Under the pieces are notes generated by a model. It was not told the origin of the DNA, searched no databases, and saw nothing but the letters and a program-made list of their open reading frames with translations. Source: Bugula neritina (taxonomy: Eukaryota > Bryozoa > Gymnolaemata > Cheilostomatida > Bugulidae). From it: DNA of 64,000 nt. Positions 23,132 through 41,000 of the stretch are shown piece after piece (position 1 is the first letter of the stretch; each line of letters begins with the position of its first letter). The stretch covers positions 3,839,001-3,903,000 of the forward strand of contig OZ037765.1 in NCBI GenBank assembly GCA_964035545.1. The letters run 5' to 3'. The position numbers and the translations under genes were made by a program.

Positions 23132-24404
23132 TACTTGTGGAAGCTCCAAGCCTAAAATATAATTTAAATGCACAAAAGTCTAATATATGGATAATTAGTT
23201 GAAATATAAATATTCATCATAAAAATTGTCAAAAAATGCAATATGAGAGCTTGCTACAATATATACTTTTATAGTTGCAGTCGCATTTGAGAGAATGACT
23301 GATAAATATTTTCCAATTTCAAAAAGCCTCCAAAACGACATTTGGCTGAAACTACATAAACAAAATATGGTTTTAAAAATGCTAGACACTTATTAAATTT
23401 AACTATTTAAAATATTTTGAGCAGCAAAAATCAGCATATACTAAAAATATTTTATTCCTTCATACAGACTTTGTTTTAAACTAAACAAGCAACAGATAAG
23501 CTACTCAATTGAGCTATTGAAGAGTTGATAGGAATTATGGAGATATGTTTATAATCATCCACTATAGCCAATTCATTCACACAGACTAAACCCATAAATA
23601 AGGTGAACCTCAATTTTAGCCTGACTTATAGTAATGGAATAACTCTTATGAATTATTTTATTTAAGATTATTTGATTAGCTGTAAAGTTCATTAATTACA
23701 CAAACTAAAATATACTAACGCAATTTTGAAATTAGATTTATAAATGAAAGCATACCACACATGCAAGACTTATCTTTACAGTTAGCCAATATGCTATTAT
23801 TTCATTATTGAATCACTTATTGAGTATAACTGAAAGTTTGATATTTTCCAGAAAGATAATTACTGGAAATAACAAACTGTATTACTTTCTGTCAAGTGAT
23901 ATTTCTTACAGTTATACCCAATTAATTATGACATTTTGTTGCAATAAGAAAGAAGCATGTTGCAAACATTCACTATATACAACGTTTACCCTGCTTCTTT
24001 AATAGCAAACTTTTTACTAAACATGAAGCAGTATTTTAAAAAATTTATGACAGATTTTGTATGCCAAATGATTTTATTCACCTAAAACTTGACAAGCTCA
24101 GTGAAAATTGTTGAAGTAGTGTTTTTAAAAAGTGCAACGCTTCAAGTTAAATAAAATATGCATAACTTGAAGTGTAAAGTTTCAAAACAATAAGCTTGTC
24201 AGCAATTTATAGGACAAGTCAGCATTCCTGAGATAATATCCAGATAAATACCTGTAATTGGTAAGAACTAGTGCTATAGTACATAACTTCTTACATAACC
24301 ATTTTTAGTCAATAATTTACTCTTACAAGTTTTGAACTTACACTAAATATAAAGCTATGATGTATAATACAAAAACATTATGCTGTTTCAAATATAGTAA
24401 AATT

Positions 24405-24888
24405 TTTAAGGGCACGTAAATACATTATTATAGTAGATTTTAGAATTTTTGCTTGTATAAGCACATTAAACTAAATCTATTCATAAAATTTATTAATTTT
24501 TATGGGCACATGAAATAATAAATTATTATAGTAGATTTTAGAAATTGTTCTTGTATAAGCACATTAAACTAAATCTATTCATAAAATTTATTAATTTTTA
24601 TGGGCACATGAAATAATAAATTATTATAGTAGATTTTAGAATTTTTGCTTGTATAAGCACATTAAACTAAATCTATTCATAAAATTTATTAATTTTTATG
24701 GGCACATGAAATAATAAATTATTATAGTAGATTTTAGAAATTGTTCTTGTATAAGCACATTAAACTAAATCTATTCATAAAATTTATTAATTTTTATGGG
24801 CACATGAAATAATAAATTATTATAGTAGATTTTAGAATTTTTGCTTGTATAAGCACATTAAACTAAATCTATTCATAAAATTTATTAA
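24405..24888. repeat. 98-bp tandem repeat, about five units
   Basis: The marker TATGGGCACA recurs at 24501, 24599, 24697 and 24795, an exact 98-bp period. A divergent unit starts near 24410 (GGGCACGTAAATAC). Within each unit a variable site reads either AGAATTTTTGCTTG or AGAAATTGTTCTTG, and these alternate strictly across the five units. This points to a 196-bp dimer as the copied unit. Confidence 0.95.
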
Positions 24889-25807
24889 GTCGTACTAATT
24901 AAATACAATTGGGTTTTAAAACAAAACAATCAAATTTAGCAGATGCATTCGGCTGTTTTACTCTAAATGTATTATGACCTTGTATTTAATACTAATCTTA
25001 TATGGATGTGCATGTTTTACACTTCATAGTCATAAAACTCTAGGGAATATTTTCTGAGTATGTGTATAACTAACTCACCTTCAACTATAAGCAATAACGT
25101 AAGTTTATCTACTTTCCCACACACATGTGCCTACCCTGCCTTCATCTACTCAATAATTAGCCCTGCTGTAGCACTGCTATCAAACAACTATAAGCAACAT
25201 GTTAGCCTCTGTGTGTATCCTAAGTTAAAGTGATGTAGGCCAGTGAGCGTATCACATCAATTGATATAAGATTAAGGTGTGAACTTAGCCTTGTTTCTTG
25301 CATCGATCTAATGCTCTATGAAGTTGATACTTTGCATGATGACAGGCTAAATTAGGATTTTTAAGCTAGAAGAGCTTTTGATTATTTCTCAGGCCATGAA
25401 ACAAACAAGCGTCGGTTTTTTGAGAATATTTTGGAGCTTTTTAACTCGAGAATTTTAAGTTAATACAAAACTAAGTAAAATACACCTGCTTGCACTTTAA
25501 TTTACCCCTGAAAAATAAAAGCAGCAAATGGCTAGTATTTAATTCATTTCACTGTTTTAAGACTTGAACTTTGTAAAAAATTATTACCTATATACGATAA
25601 TTTACTTAGCAAATTAAAATAAATTGAATGATTTAACAACAGAATAAAGCACAAAACTTATGTTGCAGTTTAAGTATTTATTACTCTGCATAAAATGCTG
25701 CCTGTTGGTGTTTTAGTAGTTACACAATGAAATTTTAAATGTAAGTTTTCTTGATGCAATTACCTTATAATCTATTTGCGTTGAATTAATATCTTCCATA
25801 ATGATAT

Positions 25808-25808
25808 G

Positions 25809-25901
<93 letters not shown>
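25808..25901. repeat. (TA)n microsatellite
   Basis: Two TA runs separated by a single TATT interruption near 25874. Intergenic. Confidence 0.95.
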
Positions 25902-28449
25902 CAGCTTATAATAATTAGCATACTACAGTACTATAACAAGAAATACAAAACACAAGCTGCATGTATGAGTTGGGATATATCGTGATATATTATTAATATT
26001 TCGATAAGGGATTAATAATATTTGTTTGAGACTCAGTACAAATAAATTTGAACATATCAGGGAATTAATACATATTATAGGTTTGTTTAGTTTATAGACA
26101 GGCAGCATGTTCAGCAGATATGTTACTGCTGCTGCTGCTGCTACAACTTCTACATCTCTTCATCTCACAGACAGGCTGCCAATAATCAATTGTGATATAA
26201 ACATACAACCCACAGCTCTGCTTTCACAATACTTATCAACTATGCTCTGTTGGTTATAACACATGTAGCGCTGTTCTGTCATTTTGTAGCTTTAATTCAA
26301 ATTATATAATAATATATATCATTTGTATTAGCAAAAATATTGCAATAAGCATGTTATAAATTTAATCTATCTGATAAGACAAGTGCATTACGAATGTTAA
26401 TCTAACGGATCACAACAATTATTATAGCATTTATTTAGTAGATAGCGTCTGTTTTGAAACATTAGCGAAAGAATTTAAACTCTAGGCAAACCTCTCATTG
26501 TCAAGGTGTCTAGCATACTCTATATGAATAAATATTTTAACTTTACCAGTCAACTTATATATGTTTATCATAGTCAGTTGATGATAATTATATTGAAGTA
26601 AAATTCTTAGAATTGAAGCACCTTTGCTAATTTAATAGCAAGTATTACTAATTGCATACATACATTGTACTTGAATATTAAACAAACTAGATAGGATTTT
26701 AAGTTTAACACTGTTTACTATATGTTATGTACACTGGTTGCCATGACGCAGTAGATGTATTCTATAACCAAAGTTATGCTCTCAACTCGTTGCATATTTC
26801 ACCTACTTATAAATAAGCAAGTATAAGTTTCTAGTTTTAGTTGTTGCTATGGATACGGCCCAACAACCAGAAAATTTCTTCTGGCAGTTGCAGCTTTGGG
26901 AGTTATCTCCTTTTTATATGACCGTACTAATTATTGCAACAAATAATTATTATCTTAGTGCTTTTACACTGAAATTATATTATGTAAAGAACACCTAATC
27001 ACAGTATTTATAATAAGATTTTGTGGTAAAAGTCAGCAGCAGTAGAAAGACTTTGGCAGCAGCATTTGTTGACTGCAGAACCTGGACTGTCAATCAATCA
27101 TGTAATTACTACTATACTAATAGTGTTACAGTAAACACATTACAGCAAACAAACTAGACAAAATATACTAGACATGCTGCACAGCACTTTGCCCCTCTTA
27201 TTATAATATGTACTTTGTGCTGAGGTTAAATTATGCAACTGTCTAGACGCCACTAACCCGATGAGTTCACATGGATATGAGGAGTTGGGAAGCAGAGCAG
27301 TTGTGATAAAAAAATTCAGTATAAATTATGTATTTTAAATAATTGTAACAAATACAGAAACATTTGCATGCATTCAATATTTAGCTTCACTATAACTCAT
27401 GTAATGGGATTTAATGCTCAAATGATTATCATTACAGTTCAAAGGTCATTCAAGCTAGTTGTTTCAACACAAGTCATAATGTAAATTTGCTTGCTGATGT
27501 AAATTTTAATAACTAATATTGACTTACCTTTTTACCCAAAGTTGATGTTGGAGTAAAACATATTAATTAATAATCCAAAACACTGGCAGAATAATGCTTG
27601 AGTATTTCCCTTCACTAACTGTACAGTAACTACACCCTTCTACTATATTGATAGACAAATCTTGTTAGTCGTGCAAATTAAAGCCTGATGATTGCAGAAG
27701 TTTCCCAATAAGCTTTCAGGAAATGCAAGAATCACAGGCTATTATTGAGCATGTTTAATGAAAACCATAGCAAAAGGAAATTACTGAGTAACTGTATGGT
27801 TATTGATTTAGAGTTGTTCATCTTATTGCTATAATATTGGTAATTGGCCTGTAACAACTTTCACATAAAACACTGTTTTGTCAACATTGTAAAAAAGGTA
27901 ACTTTTCGTAAATTGTTTTTGAATTATATTACATAATATATCAAGTTTTACTGGAAAAAACTTTCAGATGAAAAGAAATTTTATTATTTATATATATGGA
28001 AAAATATTAACTTTTGAAAAACTCACATAAACTATAATATATAATATAATATATATGAATATGGTGATAAAATATTTATTCTACTTATAATGATGATATT
28101 GAGTTAGCTATGTGTTGATAATTATTATATAATTAAGCTTGTTGAAAGTAGCAATAACACAAAATTCTGGTTAAAAATGCTTATCTGTTTTAAAAAAACA
28201 CAACTCAAGTTTATCTTTGTGCGTCATCAAGTTATGTCTTTTGGTATGGCAACTCCAAAATAGAAATATAACAAGCCTAATAATAATAATTCTTAAAGAA
28301 AGCTTTTATACAGCAACTAAAAAGAAATTAACAACAAAAATTATTACTCATTTTATTGCTTTTTCTAAAAAATATTTATTCCTTAGCCATTTTTTATTGT
28401 AGTGCAGTGATCATATTTGTCTAATCCTTTTGTAACCTTGACATTTCAT

Positions 28450-33003
<4,554 letters not shown>

Positions 33004-33506
33004 AATGAGCAAATTGAAAGGCTGGTTATTCCTCAGCAATCGTTGAATAACTAAGCAAAGTTTTATTGACACCTTTGTTTTAGCAACATCTTCCACAAGA
33101 TATAAATTGTTCAATAGTGATATTTACCACTTTATTATAATTTATACATAATTTATGCAGTTCTTCAGTTCTCAACTATTGGTTTTCCTTTTACTTGGTA
33201 AATCTTGAGGGCACTTAATTATTGTATTGGATTAAATGAGCAGAAAATCTTCAGTCAGCTGAAAGATAACTAGAAACTTTTGCCAATGAGACAAATATTA
33301 TTATGTTCTATTATGGTGCTTTTCATAAATTTGATATATCAAATGTGTCCTATTGTTCAGAGCCTGTCACACTTATTTTACAGCCACAAATATCTAAGTG
33401 GTAATTTGGGATGTGCACGCGTGCGCGTGTGTATGTGCATGCACGTGTGCGTGCGTGTGTGCGTGCGTGCGTGTGTGCGTGTGTGAGTGTGCGTTTGTGT
33501 GTGCGT

Positions 33507-33541
<35 letters not shown>

Positions 33542-34067
33542 ATGACATGCGTCGGCTTTCTCATGCCACTTTTTAACTTGTTTTATATTTTTATTCTCTA
33601 GCCTACCCTGTAATTGGTGAAACAAACAAACTGCAGTATGTTTATAAAAATGTGTTTAGAATTTATACAAGTATACAAGTATACAAAGTATACAAAACTT
33701 TAGGTAAAATATACAAAACAGTTTTCTATCAGCTTTTTCGACAAAGTTCACATTTTTGCCATCATAATAGGTTGCCCAATTTTGGTGCCATAAATTATTT
33801 CTTTAAGATTTTAATCAATTTTGTTTATAATTATTAGATATAGGCTTGCGTTTTTTACGTCATGACTTATTCAACACCAGAAAAAAGGGATTGCCAGCAA
33901 ATCAATTCTCTTTGTATATAATCATTGCGGATTTCCTTTTATTGGTAAACTTTTAAATTTTATATAAATACAGACTGCACTAAGCAAACAAACTGCACAT
34001 GTATCTACATGCAAGCAGTTTGTGGCAAGGCAGGCAGCTTACATTTGATTTCAGATAGTCTTGCACT
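33004..34067. other. Intergenic stretch between divergent genes C and the lectin-like gene
   Basis: About 1 kb separates two divergently oriented genes, so it should contain both promoters. The only clear structure is the GT/GC-rich repeat at 33411-33540. TTTGATTTCAG just before the lectin-gene ATG could be the acceptor of a 5' UTR exon. Confidence 0.5.
33411..33540. repeat. Mixed (GT)n/(GCGT)n purine-pyrimidine alternating tract
   Basis: About 130 bp of alternating G/C/A-T steps (GCGTGTGC, GTGCATGC, GTGCGTGC), ending in a pure GT run. Strictly alternating purine-pyrimidine sequence of this kind is a known Z-DNA-prone motif. Long Cys/Val/Arg and His/Thr/Arg frames across it on both strands are repeat artefacts. 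Confidence 0.93.
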
Positions 34068-35876
34068 ATGCATTTACTAGCACAGTTTTATACATTTTGT
34101 ATGCTACACAAGATAGCCTCATCTTTAGGCAACCCCGAGGTGTCAGTAAATGGAATCTGCTACGTGTATGTTGATGAAGAAAAGGAACATGAAGAAGCTG
34201 CAGAGCATTGTGCAGTGCTTCACTCAGGTGGCACACTGGCAGCATTAGATAGTGCTGAAGTTACTGCTGCCGTTAATGGTATTTTGAATGGTAAGCTTTG
34301 TGCTTGACTTTTGGTGACTAAAAGTAAATTATACATGTAAAAATATGTCTACTGTCTACAAGCCTTTTATCCGCTTAAAATATATTCCCATCTCTCAAAG
34401 CATCTCTCAGCATAGTAGAATGATGATATAGTTTTATTATTGCAAGACCTATAAGTTAAACAGTGTAAAATGAATGGACAATTGTCAAATTACTTTGAGT
34501 CCATGACTAGTGTACATTAGGTCAAGAAGTTACTGAGGTTATCTCAACCTCTGTAAGAAATTTTCTTGCATTTATAACATATTGACACAAGTCAGCACAA
34601 CATAAGAGTAGATAACTCCTTGTTATTCACTTTATTGTAAGCTGTTAAATCTATTTGCGAAAATATGCATAAATGTTTAAATTAATGATTTATTTTATTG
34701 CCACTAATTTTTCTTTTAATTAATTAAAACTTGGTAAAATTTTGCTTAAGATGTTTAGGACAAATTAGACATTTTACATTAGATATTTGAATTTTGCTTT
34801 AGGTAAAGAGGTGCACATTGGCATTTATACTAGAAACGATAAGCATTACTGGATGGCAACTGACCAACCTATTAATACTGGTTATCACCCACTAATCAAA
34901 GATTCTGATAAGAGTGATGAAGGTGATGACCTTTCGTGGTATTTCAAAAAAGGAAAAACATTGAGAAGATTAAATAAGGATAAAACTAAACCATTTATTT
35001 GCCAGTATTCCCGCGCTAGAGGTAAGTATAATATCAAAGTAAGTGTGTAGGTCAAAAGCATGTTTAGAAGTATAATAATGCGCTTGTATCATGTTAAAAA
35101 CAGTAATTTTCCTTGATTTTATTCTATTCTCCCTTATTATTTTCATTATGTTGTTGAACTACAACTCTTTACAATAATACAAGACTTGTTAATTTTTTTT
35201 AATTGTGCCTCTTGAAAGAAACTCCACAGTTTAATGATTGTAATAAAAATAATTTTATTTATTTTCATTAAAATTTAAAGCATTTGCTTGAATGATTAAA
35301 ACTCTATATAAGTTCACCCAACAAAAGCAAGAAATATGTCTATAGGTTTTAGTATCTATTCTTTTACTGAAGAGTTGCTTTCACTATATAAAAATTTTTG
35401 AGTAAGATTTCTAAAAGTAATAGAAAAAGCCAACTTGTGGATAGGTGTAAAGAATTTGCAGTAAAAGTATTTTTACTAAAAAAGAAGGGTAGTGTTGTCA
35501 ATGACAAATACTATTTTCCAATTGGTTGACATTTGTAGAAACTACTGGTACATCCACAAGTAGCACAAGCACCTCTACAGTGATCGGGACCAATGCCACT
35601 ACTGCAGCTAACTCGACAAGAGACAATTCAAACTTGCATGTTCAATACGGACAGGCTAACGACGTTTGCCAAGAAAAAGTCTGCTATTTTACAAAGATAA
35701 TTAGAGATGAGTTCATGTTAAAAGAAAGTTGTGCATTCTACTGTTCTGTAGATTCAGCTTGTTTTAGTTTTGGTATTACGCAATCTGACATTGCTGCCGA
35801 ATGTAGATTGTTCTCAAAAAAAAATACGCAAACTATAAACAACTTCAGTATAGATGTGTGTTATGTAAAAAGTTAG
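34068..35876 (+). CDS. Secreted C-type-lectin-like plus PAN/apple-like protein, 259 aa
   Basis: Three exons: 34068-34290, 34803-35021, 35539-35876, 780 bp in frame, with donors GTAAGC and GTAAGT. Residues 1 to about 20 are a leader. Residues about 21-147 resemble a C-type lectin domain: GICYVY, the helix with AEHC, HSGGTLAALDS, then HIGIYTRNDKHYWMATDQP and the closing KPFICQY. The third canonical Cys and the WND motif are missing and the EPN/QPD position reads QPIN, so calcium-dependent sugar binding is doubtful. A Thr/Ser-rich linker (about 150-175) probably carries O-glycans. Residues about 185-255 hold seven Cys in a PAN/apple-like pattern (VCYF ... CAFYC ... ACFSFGI ... ECRLF ... VCYV). 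It is likely an extracellular binding protein. Ligand unknown. Confidence 0.85.
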
Positions 35877-36569
35877 TATTGGTTCGATGGTTGCATTGAC
35901 CTAGATTCTATGACCTAGAAACAATTTATTCAACGGTTCAGGCTGCTAAATGCATATACAACACATTAAGACATTGAAAGTTGTATTTTTTATTTACAGC
36001 TATAGTTGTTATTATATTAGCTTCTATTTAGAAAGAATTTACTTACGCCAAGTTCAAGTATCTCTGTTCACCAAAGAAAAGTTGGATAAGTACTAATTGA
36101 CATCTTATTTTGCAACATGGCATATTTATGAGTGTGTTAAAAATTATATTCATTGATTTTTATAAATGATATTAAAATATTTTTTATTATATTTTGGATT
36201 AAAGTCATAAAACATTTTATTACAAGTTACAGTAAAGGTTATTATATTTGTGTAATGCAATTCATTGCAGAGTATAATACACGAGAAAGATGCATGCCTT
36301 CAGTTCAGATGAAAATGCTGTAAATTGACAAACTAAATTTTAGTTTATATTGTCTTAAATTATCTATGTAAAGCTGTACTGCGTTATAAGCATATGCAGG
36401 TATATATAATCCCATTAATTTACTAATATTTTTCTAAGTAGACATCTGTTTTACTGTGATGTTTAAAAACTAATTACTTTAAATTTTTATATCATGTACT
36501 AAAATGGAGTCATAAACAGCTAACGAGTAAATTGATCTAAAAAATAAGTTATAGAGCCAAACTTGCAAT

Positions 36570-36574
36570 GCAAT

Positions 36575-36664
<90 letters not shown>
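36570..36664. repeat. (TA)n microsatellite
   Basis: A TA tract of about 90 bp, intergenic. Frames through it are artefacts. Confidence 0.97.
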
Positions 36665-36666
<2 letters not shown>

Positions 36667-36912
36667 TCAGCAATGACATTAAATGATTGAGCACTCTCAC
36701 CATGGTCACAAACTCAAGCTGCTAGCATTTTGCAATGCTCGTGACTCCTAGGTGACCCCTAGAGTCACTTGAGCACTCTGGCTTGAGTTTACACACCTTT
36801 TAAATATGCTTTAGTAAAACTATAAGTTTTACTATTGCGAAGGTGTGGGCCATGGTACTCTGTTCTGTGCTGATGAGGGGACAAATCCTGAAACAGCTGC
36901 TGTCCACAGATT

Positions 36913-36915
<3 letters not shown>

Positions 36916-36974
<59 letters not shown>
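36916..36974. repeat. (TA)n microsatellite
   Basis: A TA tract of about 58 bp between two blocks of unique sequence. The tRNA-like element at 36990-37095 starts immediately to its right. Confidence 0.97.
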
Positions 36975-36977
<3 letters not shown>

Positions 36978-36989
36978 GTTTGGTTGATG

Positions 36990-37095
36990 TCATATATGGA
37001 AGCTGTAAAAGCTTCTGCCCCACCGGGAATCGAGCCTCACAGCTCCTATAACTCAAAAGCCAGAGTGCTAACCAGCACACTACAGGGCCTATTGA
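36990..37095 (-). mobile_element. tRNA-derived SINE-like element
   Basis: On the minus strand the order is AGTGTGCTGGTTAGCACTCT, an A-box-like segment, followed about 30 bp later by GAGGCTCGATTCCCGGTGG, a near-perfect pol III B box. It differs from the SINE family at 40 kb, so it is a second family or a tRNA-like pseudogene. No complete tRNA cloverleaf can be drawn. Confidence 0.55.
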
Positions 37096-38016
37096 AAAAT
37101 TTCAACCCCACAGAAGCAATACAGGAATGGGAGATGGACAGGAAGGCATGGGAGGGGGTGGGGGAGGTAGGAGGGGGCATGGGAGGGAGTGGGAGGTGGG
37201 TGGAAGAATGTTTTTATGTATGTTTCAAAATTATTAATTTAAAACAACTAGAAATATTTTGCTAGCAATCATCATTTTGCATTTTAAAACTTCCTTACTT
37301 TATTTTAAAACTTGAATTTTATTTAGCTAGGTAAAAAGCTATACAAAACAGTCATATATAACACGTAGCAGAACGTGTCAGTAGAACGTGATCAGTCATA
37401 TATAAAACAGCAGCTATTGATTTACCACAATACCTTATAGTATAAATATCCTTTACTATTATAGAAACACGTAATATCATGCATTAATCACAAATCCCAC
37501 AGCAATATAATTTAATTATAATATCTCATAAAATCATTTATAATGTTATTCTGCTTTGTCTGAGTGTAATAAAACATTTCCGGAATGACCTCACCGTAAT
37601 TTTTCAGAATCTAGGTTTTAAGAAAAAAAATCGTGAATTATGGCTGCTATAGAAGTAAAATAGCTGGCACGATGCCCAAAACTACACATTAGTAAAGAGC
37701 TCTCAATCATGTGACATGATGTAAAAATTAAATTTGATAGATTTTGCAGGTATTCTGATAAAATCCAGGTTGTGTCTACAACCACTTTACTACCAACATT
37801 GCACAGAGTTGTTTAGTCAACTATAAATCCAATACACTATCTAGCAGTAGGAGTTGAATGATGGAAGCCGATTAGAGTTGAAATTTATTCAATATCGATT
37901 ATTCATGCAAATGAAGCTGAAGAGGAGTGTACATAGTATGTCTAAACTGACTTCATTAGCTGACGCAACAGACTTCTAGCCACTGCGAGCTTCAAACAAA
38001 ACATCGCTTGTTTAAA

Positions 38017-41000
38017 ATGGAGAACATAAAAATAAAACTTTTGATTTTTGTCTTTTTAATTATAATATTGAAACAGCAAAGTATTGCAGCAATGACTAAA
38101 GGTAAGGTAAACGGTAATTTTTCTTATCTTTTGTACAGTTGTTTAATTTAGATGATAAATGTACACATGTGTAAAATTAGAACTAACACTTTTACATTGC
38201 TGAGAATATTTCAGTGTTCTTACTATTGCAGTCTACCGTTTGATTTGGATAAATTAACTGTCTTGCTGGAAAGTCAGCACGGCATGTTGTTGTGAATATG
38301 TTTGTCAACTATACTCACCTAAGTTTATAGTCAATACCTCTGAAAGAGAGAGGGAGAGAGTTTTAATAGGGCTAAAAACTTTCTGGTGTGGCACCAGAGC
38401 CCTTTCTACATCACCGCTAGTGACTGGGCTCAAACCACTGACTGCTTGTCTACCAAGCCAGTGTTCTAATCACTGCACCACGGTGGTTGCTCCTTTTGTA
38501 GCTTTTTCTAATAATGAACAGATATTTTTTCTGTAGAAAACAGCACAGCAGCTGCACTAAACCATATAGACGAGAAAGATCTGATAAAATATTTATTTCA
38601 AGGCTATGACAACAGAGTTAGACCAGTTCTAGATTCTTCTACAGTTGTTAATGTGACGCTAAGTATTACCCCCATTCACATCGCAAATGTGGTGCGTAAA
38701 GCTAAATACATAATCCTTTTATATGCAACTTTACAACACTTTGTACATCTTTCATACATGTTGTTTAAAAAGATTGTACTGTAAGCCCTGCAAGTATAGT
38801 CTAATTGTATACCCTTTTACTTTTTGCTAAATTGTTTGATCATTGTGTTTATATATAAACATTATAATAGTATTATAATATAATTGATAATATAATATAA
38901 TATAATATAATAAAAAAACATTTTATATTTTCTTTATTTCTTAAGATTATAGGTTTTGTATTGTCTTTTAGGATGAGGTAAACCAGCTGTTCACAGTTCG
39001 GGTTTGGCTTTTTGAGGTGAGAATCTAAAAACTTAGAAATTGGAGTTTTCTCCCGTTTTATAGGTTACAAACAATTTTCCGATAATACATTGTCACGTAA
39101 TTAAAATACAGTATTTATAGCCAATATTAATTGCTATTATATATAAATTAAATTATACTTTTTCATGTGTTGTTTTATTTAAAATTTTATGGGAAAAAGT
39201 CTTTCAATTATTATATCGTTAAATTAATTAATGTAAAAATAAGTTTAACTTATTTTCTCACACTGTATATAATCTTATTTCAACAATAGACTTTGAGTTG
39301 TATAGTCACAAAATTTTTTTACTAATATAGTCTATTTCATACTTTATAAAGATCTACAAAATATTTATTTACATAACATTTCCTTCAATTGACAGGAGTG
39401 GGTAGATGAGAGACTCAGGTGGGACCCAGGGATGTACAATGGCATGGAGAACTTCAGAATACCACTAGATCTTATCTGGATACCAGACATCACACTATAT
39501 AACAAGTTAGTTATAACTTTTTAGCCCATCAACTGTGATCATTCTTTAGGTTGCAGATATTATATAATCAAGAGTCAAAGTTTTTTAAATAATTAAAGCT
39601 AATATTTATAAATAAGCTAGCTAAAAGAATTTTCGCACTTTTCACTTTCAGATGCATAAAATAAAAAGAAATTTTTAAATACTTTTATTTTGTTTTCAGC
39701 ACTCATGAGGAACAGAAAAAAAAGCTATTAAACGTTTTAGTCACTTCATCGGGAAAACTAACGATGGTTGAATCGACGGAGCAAACAGTCTTCTGTAAAA
39801 TTAACGTCAAATATTTTCCATTTGATGTGCAGCACTGTCTGCTGTCATATGCCTCTTGGTTCTACGACACCACTCTCTTAAGGCTGTACAAGACACCAGG
39901 CATTAAATATGAAAACTTTTATGTAGACAATGGAGAATGGGACCTCGTCAGCATTGAAGCAGAAGAGTGAGTTTTTAGTTTCAATAGATACATCTAAAGA
40001 AAAGTGCTAGCGGACAACTAGGGAGCAGGCGTGGTCTAGGGGTTAAAGCGTTTGGCTTAGTAAACATAAAGTCATGGGTTGAAACCCGGACAAATTGGCC
40101 ATTGGTGTTGTTAAGAAGAGTATATAGTCATAACTGCTCCTGCACCCATCTGAATAAGTTCTTAACCCAATTCAACAAATAAAAAACCTGTCCATCAGCG
40201 GTTTCACACAGGGATGGTGAATATAAACTTGTAGGAGTGTTTTATTACAGACAACTCTGTAGTAAAAGAGCTAAGTTTTACATTAGCATTTTTCTATTCG
40301 TATACTACATAAAATCTTGTTTTCTTGATATTTATATTAATATATTAAGTAAGTATGTTTAAACAGAACAGTCTGATATTTTGGTAGAACCTTTGATGAA
40401 TATGCTGGTGACAACAACACTACAAGAAGATATACTCATGTAAACTACAGTTTTGTTATTAAGAGGAAGGTGCTGTACCACATGATCAACATCGTGTTTC
40501 CTTGCATCTGGTTGTCTCTGTTGAGTGTGATGACCTTCTGGTTACCTCCAGACAGTGGTGAAAAAGTCTCTCTTGGAATGACAGTTGTAGTGGCTCTGTC
40601 TGTGTTTAAACTACTTATTGCAGATAGCTTACCCAAGACATCCGACTCCGTTCCACTGATAGGTATGTTTCATGTATCATTCAAACAGTTTGTTATTTAA
40701 AATAAGTCTTAAATCATCAAATAACTTTTTACTACTATTCTGTTTAATTTATTAAAACCCACGCAAGTTTATAGTCACCATCCCTGTGAGAAAAATCGTG
40801 ATAGAAAGGGATTTTGTTAAAGCGGGCTAAGGACTTATTCAGGCGCAATTATGACTAGATGCTCCTCCTAACATCACCAATGGCGTTTGTTGGGTTCGAA
40901 CTCATGACTCCGTGTTTACTATAGGCGAAAGTTTTAACCTCTAGAATATGGCTGCATTATATTTAAGTTAATAATTATCATTTATTCATTTGTTTGTTTA

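Larger units (their letters stand above)
23132..28449. other. Intergenic stretch of 5.3 kb upstream of gene B and downstream of gene C
   Basis: No supported coding sequence. It contains the 98-bp tandem repeat at 24405-24888, a (TA)n tract near 25808-25901 and a short GCT repeat near 26130. TTTATT motifs at 28351-28356 and 28374-28379 could serve as minus-strand AATAAA signals for gene C. The 5' part should hold the promoter of gene B, but I recognise no specific element. Confidence 0.5.
35877..38016. other. Intergenic stretch rich in repeats
   Basis: No supported gene. It holds two TA arrays, a hairpin-like block at 36708-36790, a tRNA-like SINE at 36990-37095 and a G-rich GGGAGGGGGTGGG stretch near 37130-37200. 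The promoter of gene E should lie near the right end. Confidence 0.5.

Noticed and set aside
33350-33625. Open frames with His/Thr/Arg or Cys/Val/Arg repeats
   Set aside because: They are products of the GT/GC-rich repeat, with no start context or domain.
36990-37095. Possible functional tRNA gene
   Set aside because: A- and B-box-like motifs are present, but no complete cloverleaf or acceptor stem can be formed, so it is called a SINE-like element.
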